Part shown: positions 30,733 to 44,703 of the stretch, piece by piece | Layout: the number at the start of each line of letters is the position of its first letter | Numbering within the stretch: position 1 is the stretch's first letter | Assembly: GCA_013420905.1 (NCBI GenBank) | Contig: JAAXNY010000008.1 | Location: 1,860,001-1,924,000 of the forward strand | Source: Collybia mongolica | Lineage: Eukaryota > Basidiomycota > Agaricomycetes > Agaricales > Clitocybaceae | Length of the DNA: 64,000 nt | Reading direction: 5' to 3' | Position numbers and translations under genes: made by a program | Notes under the pieces: model-generated | The model's database searches: none | What the model was told of the DNA's origin: nothing | What the model saw: the letters and a program-made list of their open reading frames with translations, nothing else

Positions 30733-30944
30733 TGCGACTGAGAATGTTCACTGGTAACGTTCACTGGCAAACAATACGGTTGAACCAACGGCAATACTAT
30801 CGCTGAGTCAGCACTGATCGGGACCGACCCGAGACTCGGAGCTGGCTGGAGACGAGAGTTGAATGGGTTTCTATATTATCAACGGTATAACAACGCAGAG
30901 CAAATGATACAAGTCCAATCAAGTAACTAAAACGGATAATGTGT

Positions 30945-33900
30945 TCAGGACAGATGGAAGCTACCAACGCCCTCTTGGAAAGCAACTCGCAGCTTTTCGC
31001 GCATTACTGCCTTCGAGCTGTATTCGGGCAACTTTAAATAATTAACGCAAGTCATGACACTCGGAAGGTAATCATCTGCCGTGAGTGGAGCCTCGTGTGG
31101 CTTTCGTACCACCGTCAAAAGAGGGTTTAGGCCCCGGAAACCTAATGAAATGTCAGAACGGTAGATAAAGCAGTAAATTGTGTCGTCTCACCTCCGATTG
31201 GCAACTTGGGGCTACCAGTGATGAATTGCAGGAAGGCACGTCGGGTTGACAGATCGTAGTCTGATAAGATTTCCACAAGGTCACGTATCGCCTTACTTTC
31301 GACATTGAAACCATGGTCCGCTTTGAGGGCTTCCATGAGAGCTAATGATTTGATCAGACCAGCAAACGGCAATATAATGAGAATACATACTTTCTACACT
31401 CCAGTCTTCATCAGAATTACCGAAAAGCATGACCAACTCATCTGCCGAAAAGGCTTGCAAATCGGTGATCGGGAAAACCTTCGAGAACCCGTCTTTAAAG
31501 GCTTTGGCTTGGATTTCCACGCCTTTGCCAAGAATGGCATCAAGGACTTCATGGATGTAATTTTCAACATTTTCCGATGTTACGGCGACGTCTCTTCCAC
31601 CAGGCTGGTAATGGAAATATCAGACATGAACCGGTGTAGATGATCATGGTTGGAGCTTACACGGAGTTCAATATCATAACCTGGTATTGTAAAATCTAAG
31701 GCGAGGTCCTCAATGGTTACTGATTCCACCATTGCCACTTTGCGTAGGTGCTGAAATAACTACCGTAAGTTTATGAACTAGGTACTGAAAACTAAGAGTT
31801 ACCTTGTCGGTCGAAGAATGGCTATTCGCCATCACGATACTTTGAACCTTCGCGAGGGAGTTGGCAAGTTCCATGTCAACCAGCTGATATATTTTATTAG
31901 AGTGGACAGACTATTATTATTGATATGTTACTAACTTTGAGTGAAGCAATCGTGGGGGGTACTTCCTCGCCGAGGACATGTTTGAGAAAGACTTTATTAA
32001 ACGTCAAATCGATGATGCGTGAATCAAGCATCGCCTTGGCTACAAATTGTCCGACCACTCGAAGGATGTGAGTTCGTTTTCTTTGTGCAAGGGTTAGCCG
32101 TATCGTTTCGCCAATCTGAAGTGGACTTACTGTCCGCCATCGTTCGAAATATCTTCGCCATTAAGAGGCGAAGGGTATAAACCACTAGGATTGCTTACAT
32201 AAGGGCTTGAACTTGTGGCATCTGCATCTCTCCAAATTTTGAGGTCTTTCCTTGTAAACTCCTGTGAAACCAAAGAGTAGAATTCGAGAGTTGGTCCAAG
32301 TCCTGTCCCAACTTCCTCGAAATATTCAACCTCAAGTACCGAAGACGATGAGCCATATAGTTCGAAGACCTTGACTGCGGACTCCAAAATATGTTTCCGT
32401 GAGATCCTGACTTTCTGACGTTGCAAGCGCCCAAGGAAGCCAATTCCTTCATCCCGCCGGTTGTTGTCTTGAGCACGGCCTTGTTGGCTTTGCCATTTAA
32501 GAATCAAACGGGCGTATCCAAAGGAAGTTGACTGGAGGAAATTGTAGCGAGTGGCGAACGGGAATATGAAAGGGAAATGTTGAGGCAAGTCTAGAGCCCA
32601 GTCTGGCAGACAAGAACTGAAGTGGGTATGGTCAAGGTCAATGCAAATGTATTATACAGATAGACTTGCCTCGCAACTATCATTGGCTCCTCTAATTGGC
32701 GGGTCAACTTTGCCGTGAGTTTGTTGTTGACAAATGCTGCATCTGGTAAGTTTCGCTTTTCGCCTGCAAAAACTGAACGTTCAGCCTCAAAGGTATTGAG
32801 TTGATGTAAAACGCGAAGCAGCCGCAGAATCTTGGCATGTGGAGCGTCTTCAGGAAGGGATGAAAGGCTGGGGCTTGGTGATCGATTCTTGGTCCCACTT
32901 TCAACGCCTTCAGCACGAGCTAGATCGACTTGATGATTAATGCATTATAATGGTTGCAGGTGGAGAAGCGTACAATCAGACGTCGGGGGTGGGCCAGTGA
33001 CCTTTTTGAACTTGATTGTATAAACTCCTTGCCAGATCATACTGGATGGTAACGGTGCCGTCTTCTTGCGCATTTCATGCTGATGAATCGCTCCGTAAAT
33101 TGTCAGATCTAGTGGCAAGATGTGATCGTCCATGGAGAATTCTAAGTGCCAATCAGTTGGTTTGGTTTTCAATGCAGCAGCGTACGACGCCCGTGTTGAT
33201 AGCAAAGTACGAGGAGTGGGGACCGTTGGACCATCCTTGATGGATGAATTTGGGGTTGCGACGCGAGTGCCATCTGGTGTTTGAGCTTCCACCTTGGAGC
33301 CATCTGAAAGAACCCAGGAGTCAGACAACGTTATATATATCAACGAGAAATAATGATATACCTTCCGCGACAGAAAGTGTTACCGTCTTGTCAGAGATGG
33401 AGGTTTCAGGTTCGACCTCATCGTCGAATACGTCTGCGTCGACTTCGTCGTCGGTGAAGTCAGCGTGAAGGTCAGAATCAACGACAGTATCGCTCGGCGC
33501 TGATTCGACGTTCGACAGCCCTGGTTCTGGTAAAGTTTCTTGAGATTGCGGGCTTGGCTCTGACAATTCGGATTGTACATTGGACGAGATGGCTGTAGAT
33601 TCGGCCTCTATAGCTAAATCAGTTGCGCTTGCATTTTTAGCACTTAATCGTTGACTACGACGCCGCCCAACTGTCGATGTGGAGGTTGACGCCGCCGCCG
33701 CCGTGCTACTTTCGGCTGGGAGAGATGCAGGCATTTTGGGTGGAGGGGGAAGATCGTCACCTCGTGAACTGGATCCAGTGAACCCGGATGCAGCTAAGGC
33801 AGCTAACATACCCGATAACCGAGATCCACTGTTCAAAAGCCCAGCCACGCGGGGCCGAAGATAATCATGTAGGGCTTGGAAGGTAGCGATGGCATGGATC

Positions 33901-36900
33901 GATACAACAATGTTGTGTAGATTCCGAGGAACATCTGAGTCATCCCCAGCGACGAGGCGGAGGCGAAGTTGGCGAGCTAATAGCGAGGGCGAGCTTCGTT
34001 TGGATTCTGCGGATGGATGAGAAACAACACATAATAAGAACGCGAAATTACTGACCGTCACTGCTTTGGGCGACGGTAACAACATCAAAAGGCTCCATTC
34101 TTGTTAAGCTCTCTTGTAATTTCTTTACGAGAGTTGAAAATGGGGTTTGGCCTGCCGTCAGAACTTTCATTCGCCGACCTCCAAAAGCGTCCAATAAAAT
34201 TTCTTTCCTTCTCTTCAGGTTTACTGGAATACAAGTCAGCGCCCGCCGGGTATGAAAAGGACAGTAAAATTACATGTTCGTTTTTGGTCGGTCGCGAAAT
34301 GTAACAGGCCGTCAACCAAGCCACTTTGTAGCAACTCAAAACTTGAGACAGAAGTATGAGGTGAAGCGAAAAGCTCAGCCAGTTCCCGAAGAGTTTCAGA
34401 TAATTCCTGTTCATTTGCATTCTGCACTGACATCCGAGCGACCAAGAGACGGAGAGTTTCGAATGCGCTATCGCCGTCTATGCCGTCATCGTTATTCAGG
34501 AACTTGAATTGAATGACGCGAGCGCGCAAAGTGATAGCGTCTTCTGGCTCAAGGGAGAGCGAAGAAAGCTTTTTGAAACCGGGGATAGAAGCACTAGATA
34601 TTGGGGGAGGAGGAACGCTTCCAGACTCAGATGAAGGGGCTTCTGAGGCCTCTTTATCTTTGTCCTTCTCTTTGGACTTCGTTGAAGTGACTAGTCTCAC
34701 TGCCAAACCTTCAATCTCATGAAACACACCTTCTCTACGGAATGTGGGCTTGTAGAGCGATGGTACCTTGGCTAAAAGGAGGTCGACTAATTGCAGGGCA
34801 CCAATTACGAGGGAAGGGTGATCTTTTGACGATAGGATAGATGATGCAAAACTCGCAACGGGCACGAACTAAGTATATTTTAGTACATGTTCTGTAAAGG
34901 AAACTGAAATACTTACTGTCAGTACCCGTTTCAGACCTTCTGCGTCAAGGAAACCAACAGCCTTCAACAGCCCCGTCAAAGTCTTGACCCTCACTGGTGT
35001 TATTACACTCGCGGCATAGACATCAATGAGGATTGGAACGATGAGCTGCATGAAGCGTCCGACAACTATGGATTTTGAGCGTAAAAGCTCTGATCTGTCC
35101 GGAACAGTTTCCTTCAGAACATTGGAGCTCGCCTCTTCTACAACCTCTTGACTTTCCAATGACCCTGCATCAGGAGAAGATGCGTCTACAGCAGCTGAGA
35201 GCAGCATGGCATTGATGAGGGGGGCTTGGGCAGCCTGTCGTGCAGCGGCTCTGTCTGCCTTTGCTTTTGCCTTCACCATACGAGCCAAGGATTTCTCGGT
35301 ATAGCCCTTATGGTCGAAAACACCATCTAGTAATGTGTGAATTTGGTGAGTTTTGGCCATAACAGACAGAGCCAGACAGGAAGTTTCCTACCTTTCGGTA
35401 AGGGCGGCATTAACTCTGACACAAGGCTCAAGGCTTCTTCAACTTGATCTTTGGGACGGTGTGCTAGGTTTTCCATCACCGTCATATCGGCGAGTCCGCC
35501 CCCTAATCCTTGCCCGCCCACAGCACTTCCCTGTTCTTCACCGTTCTCAAGAGATGAGGGAAGAACACCTGTAAGGATCTGGTACAATGTATCCACAATG
35601 TCGGCTTCTAGGAGCGCAATGGTGATCTTGGGACTAGCCCTTGCAGATGTAGCCAGTGCTCGAAGAAGCAACGTGTATGTGTTCTGTGCAATGAGTGGCG
35701 AGCCTCCGGCAGGTAGTAGCAGTTGATTGACAGCTTTGATGAGATCTGTGTCAACCAAGGCCTCCAGATTTTCAACGGATGCACGATAATAGGAATCAAT
35801 GACACGGATGACGCAAAGACAAGCAAATTCAACAAGACGCTGGTCAGAATAAGCCAGGCAATTGCGGATGATCGGCCAAACACCACGGATCATTGGGAAA
35901 TGCTCGGGCGCGACATTTCGGCAACAGTTAGACGCAGCTTGAAGGGCCGTTCTTTGAACAGCGATGGAAAAGAAATCCAGATAATTCAGCAGGGCAGCAA
36001 GCCCGCCTTCGCGTACGATTGAACTAGGAAATTCCTCGGAAATTTTTTCCATTGTCTGATGAAGTGTAGAGGGTTAACTTCGAGAATGGTTGACGTAGTT
36101 TAAGACCTACACTGAGAGTCTGCTCTGCAAGATCGATGTATGAGATCTCGATCAGCTTGCTGCATAATACCGGGATGGCACCATGATAGACGACAGTATG
36201 TGCAACACCTGGCAGCGCTTCCATTAAGTTGGCCAAGCATCGGCAAGCGAGAACCTGTGCCTCAAGGTTGTCATCCCCTTGGAACGTGTTTCCTGTACTC
36301 ATGGCGAGAGCGGCGGCAAGAGCAGCGTCCTCATCTTGTTCTGGTGAATCGTCATCTCCATCTTCTTCTTCATCTTCATCAACACCACGGCCCCCAAGAA
36401 CCTTGACAAGTTCCCGAACGAACTGTTCAACTTGAAAAGATCCTGCTAATGTATCCTCTGTACTGATGCTCAGTAGTTCACTGAGCTCCTGCAAGGTGAC
36501 GAGGCGGGTGGTGGGGTCCGCAGTTGTCTTGATATTGTTGAGCATAGTCTTGAGTCGAGATGAAAGCGACATCATGTAAGAGCCAAACTGTCGATAATCT
36601 CCGAAGATGGCCAATGCTGTCGATTCGTCCATCCCGCCTGGAATGGGGGCACCGTCGCTTGACGAAATAACTCTATCACCCTCTCCTTCATCTCCGTCAT
36701 TTTCTTCATTATCGTCATCATCACCCTCGTCATCCCCGCCAGATTCATGAGCCTCTTCAGAATTTCCGGCATGTCCATCTCCTCTACACTCCATGTTTTG
36801 GTCCACAATTCCCTCTCCATGTTCCCCATCAGAACCCTCATGCCCATAGACTGGATCCAACATCTCAACTTCGTCTTCGTCAAGCCGAGAAGAGCTTGCA

Positions 36901-37618
36901 GCCGAGATTTTGTTTTTCAGAGCGATCTTCTCTTTGGCGGCCATCGAGGTGCTGAAACGATGGATTAAGGAAAAGTAATCATCAATCTATGCTAAGACTT
37001 ACCGAGACTTACGAGGCATTTCGGAAAGTTGAGTTAAGGTGGTATTTGATCGAAGAGAGTAAGACGTTCTAGGGCGTTTGTTTGAGGGGCCGACGTTTTC
37101 TTCGCCTTCTGAGATGGGTTCGGGAGCAGCTCTTTTCTTTCCCTTGGGATCTCGCAGGGGTTCGTTGATTGTTAAGGGGGTGGAGGCAGAAAATGGACCT
37201 TTACGAGCTCTGAAGTATATCCAAGATTAGTCACTGCATATTCTAAGTGGCAATCGATGGCGTACCGTTTACTAGTACGAGGATAGGTGTCGTCGATAGA
37301 TTCGGTCACTTTCCCTTTTCCTACAACAGATTCGCGGGAACGTTTAGATTTAATGATAGCACGAGTATTACGGGTGTTGTCTTGGGCGGCTGAAGTTGAT
37401 GAAAGTTGTTCGGAGTTGGTAGGATCGCGTTCCTTGCCTTGGTCTTTGGCCCTGGACTTCTGCTTTGCGGCTTTGACTCTTGCACTCGTACGCAATGTTT
37501 TTGCGTCACCGGGGGCTGCTGATGAGGTCAAGTCTTGGTTAGGTATCTGTTCTCGGGCTGTTGTAAATGAACTGGCACTGCTGGTGGCTTCCTGATGATG
37601 GTTTGGTTGTAAGTCCAT
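30945..37618 (-). CDS. UFD4: HECT-type E3 ubiquitin ligase UFD4/TRIP12
   Basis: A large gene of about 1,850 residues after removing some 15-20 short introns. The N-terminus ([14 protein letters not shown], basic and disordered) is followed by an acidic stretch ([17 protein letters not shown]). Then come armadillo-like repeats beginning [18 protein letters not shown] and including [20 protein letters not shown] and [20 protein letters not shown]. This is the ARM array of the UFD4/TRIP12 family, which adds ubiquitin to N-terminal ubiquitin-fusion degradation substrates. The C-terminal HECT domain spans about 32590-30945: [38 protein letters not shown], and the C-lobe with [14 protein letters not shown]. 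The catalytic Cys codon is at 31049-31047. It ends VGSFHLS-stop. No break is evident. The 240 bp upstream separate it from the aminotransferase on the same strand. Confidence 0.93.
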
Positions 37619-37857
37619 TTAGTACATGCGCCCAGCCATCGATTCCAGACTCTGAGCGTTGAACGGAGTGTACAGACGTCGAGCCTGTGAGGTTGTGGAA
37701 GAAACGAGTCCAGTAGAAACACCCTATACAATCTCAGGTCTTATATAAGCAAAGTGGCGCGAATTGATCTGGGTGACTGCGTATGATCTCGGCTACTGTT
37801 TACAAAAAATATTGCAATTGCCTATTCGTAGTACATGAATACAATTCTGGCATAACT

Positions 37858-39827
37858 TCACAAAAAGTATTCCCGCAGAATTTCTTCCACACATTCAATG
37901 AAGATGCAAGCGATCTGCTCGATCTGCTCCTTTGTCACGTTGTAGGCAGGAGCAAGAATCAAGTGGTCGCCTTCTGTACCCTCCCAATTTGACCCTCCGT
38001 TCATACCCATGACTATGACACCTTTATCAAGGGAACGCTTTTGCATGAGCATCGCGAATTTTTGGCCCTTGAAATCCACCTTAGGCCCCTCAGTGAAATC
38101 GAATTCAACAGCCCAGAAACCGCCACCGCCACGAATGTCAAACGTGAACGGGGCAGCTAAAGCATTTGGCCCTCGAAGGCCAGCTTGCAAAAGTTTTTCT
38201 ATCACAGAAACGATCAATGGACATTCCGTGATCGAGATAAGGAGCTTTACCAAGATATGCTCCTTGGATCAGTATGTTTTCCATTAGATTTTCAGATTTG
38301 ATAACTTCTTGAACTGCAAGTGCAGCAGCGCAAGCCAAGGGCTGAGCCTGAGCGATGATATTAGAAAAGCTAATATGCCTATGTGATATCGCCAAGATCG
38401 CCTTACCTGGTAAGTATGACCATGTTTCCAGAAACCTGAATTATCACGGATCCCATCTGCAACCTTTTTGGAGATGAGGACAGCACCGATAGTAGCATAT
38501 CTACATGGCCGTTCAGTATAATTCGGATCATTTAAGCGCCATGTTTACCCGCCGCCTAGTCCCTTCGCGACGGCCTGGAGGTCAGGCTACATCATGTTAC
38601 GATTAGGCTGCTTGGTAAGTCCTTTGCTGATCACAGCAAAACGCACCTGGGCACCGTCTCCAAATGACTCCCAAGCATGCAATGTTCCCATGCCTGTAAA
38701 AGATTCAGGATATGCCGCCTCAATTCCAAACTGAATTGAAACATACGGCCCATCCCACTCATGACCTTTTAAATAATCTGAGAACCACTAATATATTTAT
38801 TTACGCGAGACGTACCTCATCAAGAATGAATAAAGCTCCATATTTATCACAGACGGATTTCATCGCTGAAGGGACATACTGGACATTCAATTAGGTGCGT
38901 GGCAGAAATCTAGGACGTACCTTTAAAATAGCCTTTGGGAGCTGACACTACACCCGTAGTCGCTCCAACAACGGTTTCGGCAACAACTAGGACAATAGAT
39001 CAACGGAGATCGTCAAAATAGTAGTACTTACTTACACCCTATAACAGTATTGGTCCCCAAAGTGATAAACTTGTCCTCTAACTCTTGGCGCAGACGTTCA
39101 ACATATTGCTCTTCTGTTTCGTCGGGCTTTTGGAACCGTTTTGCATATGCAGGTGACACATGGTGAAAGTGCTGTTCATCCAAGAAGCTTTTGTATGGGT
39201 TACGTCGTGCCGGGTGGTAAGCTACAGATAATGTTCCAAGGGTGTTCCCGTGGAATGAGAGCCGACGGCCGATGAAATTGACCCGCTGAGGTTGCCCTAT
39301 TTCGCCATAGTACTATCAATGACATGAGTGACTAAATATTTATATGTTGACAATGTACAGCCAAGCAAACCTGAATAGCAAGCTTTAAAACAGCTTCCAT
39401 GGCTTCAGAACCTAATTCATACACGTCAGGATGTGTGTCAGAGGGTGTATGATAGTGGCACACCCACCTCCGGAAGTGAACCCACACAACTCAAACGCGC
39501 CTTTACTACCTGCGATCAGATTATTCGCCAAATCTTCCGCTGGTCGGTTTGAAAGTTGCATATTATAAACATCTGGAATGAGATAAGCGCATGAAGGCGA
39601 GATAGTTGGGTCGAGATGACAAACATACAAGAGACATTTTCAACTTGATCTTTGATCGCTTGTACGACCTTTGGGTGACCATTGCCGATACATACGACAG
39701 CGGCGCCCCCCACAGCATCGATTACTCGACGACCATCCTCTAGGTCAACATACATTCCATCAGCCCTGATGGCCACAGGGGGCTTCCATGGTGTCCTGTG
39801 GAGGATAGCTGTATGGGCTTTTGACAT
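37858..39827 (-). CDS. Class-III PLP-dependent aminotransferase
   Basis: A spliced gene of about 450 residues with about nine introns. The N-terminus MSKAHTAILHRTPWKPP leads into YVDLEDGRRVIDAVGGAAVV and GNGHPKVVQAIKDQVENV, the entry to the fold-type I aminotransferase domain. Downstream exons give DLQAVAKGLGGG, where the Lys is the expected PLP Schiff-base residue, then ATIGAVLISKKVADGI and HGHTYQ, followed by a short-chain substrate region. The C-terminal domain has FDIRGGGGFWAVEFDF and ends EEILREYFL. Enzymes of this group (beta-alanine:pyruvate or omega-amino-acid type) move amino groups from amines to keto acids; the exact substrate cannot be read from sequence. The promoter region is shared with the divergent PSO2 gene (428 bp between starts). 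Confidence 0.88.
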
Positions 39828-40255
39828 TGTGTTTCTGCTCAGGATATGGTTTGGAGTTGTAAGAACTGGATGATGTCGATAGAATCAAAGATGCGATATC
39901 GCAACGTGCTGGCTATTTCGAGTCCTTATAGGCAATCTTCGGCACTCCGTGGGTTATGGTCCGATGAGTTGGTTACATAGGGGCCCGTGCAATCCAAATC
40001 CACCGTTAACGAGCCTGAGATTCCACAGGGGCACAGGTCATGTTAATATCAGCCGATCGTGCCATTTGACGCGTTTAGACACGATTTTCCACAAGTGGGG
40101 CCTGTGGAGAAGTCGGGAAAAAATATTCGGCACTGGCACGGAAATAGAAATGAAATCATGCAGTGTTATGGTTGTCTAAATTTTGACAACAGACGACAAC
40201 AACCTCTTAGCGAGTCAACAGTGTAGCTATTCCCTCAATAGCAATATTTTTCTTT
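39828..40255. promoter_or_regulatory. Divergent promoter region between aminotransferase and PSO2
   Basis: The 428 bp between the two start codons must hold both promoters. No canonical TATA box is obvious. An inverted pair around TCCACAGGGGCACAGG and CCACAAGTGGGGCCTGTGGA (40021-40100) is the only symmetric feature I noticed. Regulation is not otherwise readable. Confidence 0.4.
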
Positions 40256-43058
40256 ATGTCTTCAAAGAAGAAAGGCACTGTCAAGTCCAAAGTCACTCTA
40301 CACAATTTCTTTAATGCCGGGTCAGGCTCTTCGACAAAAGAAGCGGGAAAGACACACACCCCTGCCAAATTTGCACACCCGAAACAAACCCTGCCCCAGG
40401 ACATTATTATCATTGACTCTGATTCCGACGACGACCCTATCGAAATAATAAACACCTTTCAAATGAGCTACAGGAAGAAACGAAGACGACTGAGCGAGAG
40501 TTCGGGAGAGGTTGAATTTATCGGTCCACCGCCTTTACGACGAAAGGCTACTGGGAGTACCATAAAGGAGGCTCACGTAGGTACAAGCTTGAAGGGTGTC
40601 AAATCCCAGACCATCCTCTCTGGCGGTAATGACAATAGCCCCTCTTCAATTCTTCATCCTTTAGCCCAAGGCGTCTCAAAACATTCGCCGGGTTCGTCAA
40701 TCCCAAACTTAACAATACCTCTGATAAACGGAAGCACCAAGTCTTCCGTACCTTCATTTGGAACGCCCTCCTTGCTTCCTAGGAATCCAACTACAATTGA
40801 GACATATTTAACTTCCAACACGACCATATCGTTTGGCGCACCGTTTTTATTACGCCCCCCTAATACCCAATCGCAATATCCTTCATCTCACATCCCATAT
40901 TCCTCGGTGCATCGCCAAGCTCCCTCAGACAAACAGGAAGACGAACATGTTGGGATTGATTTTTCGCCCGCTTTAGACGAGGATTGGGGAATGAGTGATG
41001 ATGAGAGAGCTCTCCTTTACTCGCTGGAGGATGAAGTTGAAGATGATATTGATGAACTTCATACCAAGCCAGCCGAAACTCTCCCAGGACAGATTTCTGT
41101 AGCTGATCTCGAAACATTGACACGATGTCCTTCATGTGACAGGTGTGTCGAAGGCTGGTTGCAAACTGTGAGTAATCCATCCATCTCCTAACGTGATGAC
41201 CGTGTCAAACAAGACACCAGGAGCTTCAGACCCATATCAACGAATGTCTGGATTCAGCCCAGGCTCCAGTATTTTCAAATAGCCCTCCTTCCACTGCCAT
41301 TGCAGCAACTAAAGAACCAATACCTCTGTCGTCGCCTTCAACCCTACAAGCTCGAGACCCGTTGCAGCTGATAAGCTGTGATGGTAAAACAAAACCTAGA
41401 TGTGATAATGCGTTTGATAAAATCATGTCAACCCACAAGGAGAACGAGGCTTGGAAGGAAGCGTCAGTGGCGGAGGATCGCAACTTTCGCCCCATTAAAG
41501 GGAGCGGCAGCAGACGAAAGGCTCCTTTTTATAAAATCCTACAGGGAATGCCCATTGCTGTTGACGCATTCCGTTACGGCGCCATCCCTGGCGTGACTGC
41601 CTATTTTCTGACGTGAAGACGTTTCTTTTGAATCCGACACACAGTGCTAACTAAATGCTTTTATCTAGGCACGCTCACTCTGATCATTACACAAATCTTT
41701 CGTCAACTTGGAAGAATGGCCCAATATATTGCTCTGAGGGGACCGCAAACCTGATCATTCACATGCTCTCTGTTGATCGACAGTGGGTCCATCCTCTCCC
41801 AATGGATACCCCTACAGTTATTCCTAACACTAAGGGGGTTCGTGTCACTCTTATCGAGGCTAATCATTGCCCGGGCTCGTGTCTTTTTTACTTTGAAGGG
41901 GCTCAAACCATCAATGCCGGGGACAGTGCTTTCCAATCACCTTGGATCGGCTCACCGAAAATATTTAAGTATCTTCATTGCGGTGACTTTCGAGCGTCTC
42001 CGCGACATGTCTTACATCCAGAGATCCGAGGGAAAACAATTGATCACGTATATCTTGACACAACATATCTTGACTCTAAGGTATAAATCCACGAAACTGA
42101 GCGAAATGCGCTAAAATTGCCCTTAGTACTCGTTCCCGCCTCAACCACTCGTCATATCTGCCTGTGTAGATTTGGCTCGAAGACTAATCACTGGCCAATC
42201 CCATCAAAACATGCCCACGGTAGATTCGTGGATGACTGCAAAAGACCGAACGGTCGAGAAATCCAAGCCCAAGCCTAGAACATCTAAATTACTTTTCATC
42301 GTGGGGTGGGTTATACTTGTGCCATCCCCAACCTTAGATTGATTTTTATTAGGACCTACTCCATTGGCAAGGAACGCATTGTTAAAGGTTTCTGCCTTTT
42401 CTTTTGGCTATTTCCCAGCTAAATCCTTTAATAACGCTTCAGCAATCGCTCAAGCATTACAAACGAAGATATATTGTGACGCACGTAAAGCCACTATCTT
42501 GCGGTGTCAATCTGATACAGAGCTCAACGATCTCTTGACTTCAAACCCTCTGGAAGCCAGTGTTCACATCGTCCCCCTAGGGTTCATAACTTCCGACAAG
42601 TTGAAAATGTACGTGGAACGCTTCAAAGGTCAATTTGACAAAGCCGTCGGATTCAGGCCCACGGGTTGGACGTGAGATTCATAAAGACTTCATGCTAAAA
42701 TCCCCTCTGATAATCTCCTAGCTATACGCAGCCTGCTGGTAGCGAGTCGTTGCCTTCGATCGCTTCGATCCTCTCTCATTCCCAACACCGTGATTTTACG
42801 CACGCCAACTTACGTCCAGCCCGCAATTCGACCACTACATTACAATTATACCCCATACCTTACTCTGAACATTCCTCCTTCTATGAGCTAACTTGTTTTG
42901 CCATGTCTTTTGAATGGGGTAGAATGATCGCAACTGTCAATGTTGGAAGCGAAACTTCACGAAGCAAGATGAGTAATTGGGTTACAAAATGGGAAGCAGA
43001 GAAGAAAAGAAAGGGTAAGATCGAGGTAGTACCCCATAGGCATCCTGATTATTGGTAA
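40256..43058 (+). CDS. PSO2: DNA crosslink-repair nuclease SNM1/PSO2
   Basis: About 830 residues after removal of six or seven short introns (first at 41168-41220). The N-terminus MSSKKKGTVKSKVTLHNFF carries a PIP-box-like LHNFF, suggesting contact with PCNA. A UBZ4-type finger follows (CPSCDRCVEGWLQT joined to ELQTHINEC). The metallo-beta-lactamase core has THAHSDHY (the HxHxDH metal site), EANHCPGSCLFYFEG, and FKYLHCGDFRASP. The beta-CASP/DRMBL part includes TYLDSKYSFPPQPLV, FIVGTYSIGKERIV, YPIPYSEHSSFYEL, and the terminal HPDYW. This is the exonuclease that trims DNA at interstrand crosslinks in the nucleus. The ATG chosen is the first in frame and starts a typical N-terminus. It converges with RPS4, 212 bp between stops. 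Confidence 0.93.
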
Positions 43059-43270
43059 TGTATTTTGTCTGCACAAATTAATGAAAGTATCAAGTAGCAG
43101 CACTGAAAAAATGTATATTTCGAATATGGAGAGTGCTCGCCTAGGTCGGAAATGATAACAGCCGGTTTCAATACCTGATTAGAGCATGCATCGGATGAAC
43201 GTTATGTTGAGGAATTTTATGTGGGCATACAAAACATGTCATAAGTAAAGTGATGGCCAAGTGGCTGTAT

Positions 43271-44374
43271 CTACTCAGCGGCCCGCTGTTTTCTCCTGAC
43301 ATCACGCTCCTCAGAAATCGTGAGTTTGGTACCTTTGCCCTTGGGTAGCGATATCCAGGGCTTGATTCCTTCACCGATAACAAAGATATTTGTCACTCTG
43401 AAAATGAGGTCAGTTGTGATGTGGTCCGAGCATGGCTTCCAAACGTACCGTGTAGCAAATGTTCGATCCAGTGAGTCTTTGACGTGTACGATATCAAATC
43501 CTCCGATGTGCTTCTCCCTGTGTACAATGACACCAGCTCTGCCCATGTTACGTCCACCAGTGATCATCACGATGTTACCAGTGTCGAATTTGACGAAGTC
43601 CGTGATTTTTCCCTGCTCAAGATCGAACTTCACAGTGTCGTTCACCTGGATGGCGGGATCGGGATAACGGATAGTGCGGCCGTCGTGAGTGACAACGTGG
43701 GGAACGCCTCGCGCACCGATAGCGACTCGTCGAACCTTCAGTAGCTTGTAGGTAGCCTCCTCCGGAGTGATGCGGTGGATAGTGAATCGGCCCTTGACAT
43801 CATACAGGAGACGGAAGTGCTCGCCCGATTTCTCGATGGAAATCACATCTGAAAATTTCGTAAGTTTCCCTCCACTTTCCTGAAACGATTGACAAACCCA
43901 TGAACCCAGCAGGGTAGGTCTCATCGGTGCGGACCTTATTGTCGATTTTGATCAAGCGTTGCTTCACAATCGAGGTAACCTCACGGCCGTTCAAGGCGTA
44001 CTTCAGCCTGTTGCGGAGAAATACCGTGAGGGGAAGGGATTCGCGGAGCTTGTGGGGACCAGGGGAGGGGCGGGGAGCCTGCCGGAATGTAATAACCTAT
44101 TCAGTTGTGCTCTATGCCCGAACGCGATCAACGTACGTATGTTCCGCTGAGCTTGTCGAGCATCCATGATGAGGGGGCAGCGAGGCGCTTCAAGTGCTTT
44201 TTGGGTCCCCGAGCCTGTTAGAACGGGTGATCAGTATCTGTCGCATTCCAGCGATTCAAGTGCGAAGGTCATCTGAGGTCCAAGTTGTGCATCCGACGTG
44301 TTCGACTATGCATCCGACGTATGGGCCCCTGTAACAACCCCGCATGAACGCATCGAAGGGATCACACAGACCAT
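43271..44374 (-). CDS. RPS4: 40S ribosomal protein S4
   Basis: The spliced product has the usual RPS4 order and about 262 residues: [72 protein letters not shown], the S4 RNA-binding and KOW-like [17 protein letters not shown], and the end VRRKQRAAE. It is part of the small ribosomal subunit body. The first exon appears to be ATG alone (44374-44372), followed by an intron of about 155 nt starting GTCTGTGTG and ending CTAACAG before GCTCGGGGACCC. ATG-then-intron starts are common in fungal ribosomal protein genes, but this start is an inference. The rest is firm. Confidence 0.93.
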
Positions 44375-44703
44375 TTTGTACTAAAAATTGCTTGAAAAGT
44401 CTTGAGTATGTCGGTGAGCCCGTTGTCGAGAGACTTTTGCTTGTCCAGTACATCACGAACGTGTGAATTCTGTGACATTGATTGTGACCTATGTGTCACA
44501 CTTGTTATATTAGACCACTCTCAACATCTCCTGAACGAAGCAAATCAATTGACAATAAGTCCTCAGTCCACAGATACTACAAGGCAAGTCTGGGTATTAA
44601 GCTCTATGTGATACTCGCTACGGGTGTGTTAGATAGGTAATGTGTTTAAGATATGCCGTGATGTTGCAAAAGTAAAAGAATAAGGTAATAAAAGGGAGTG
44701 AAG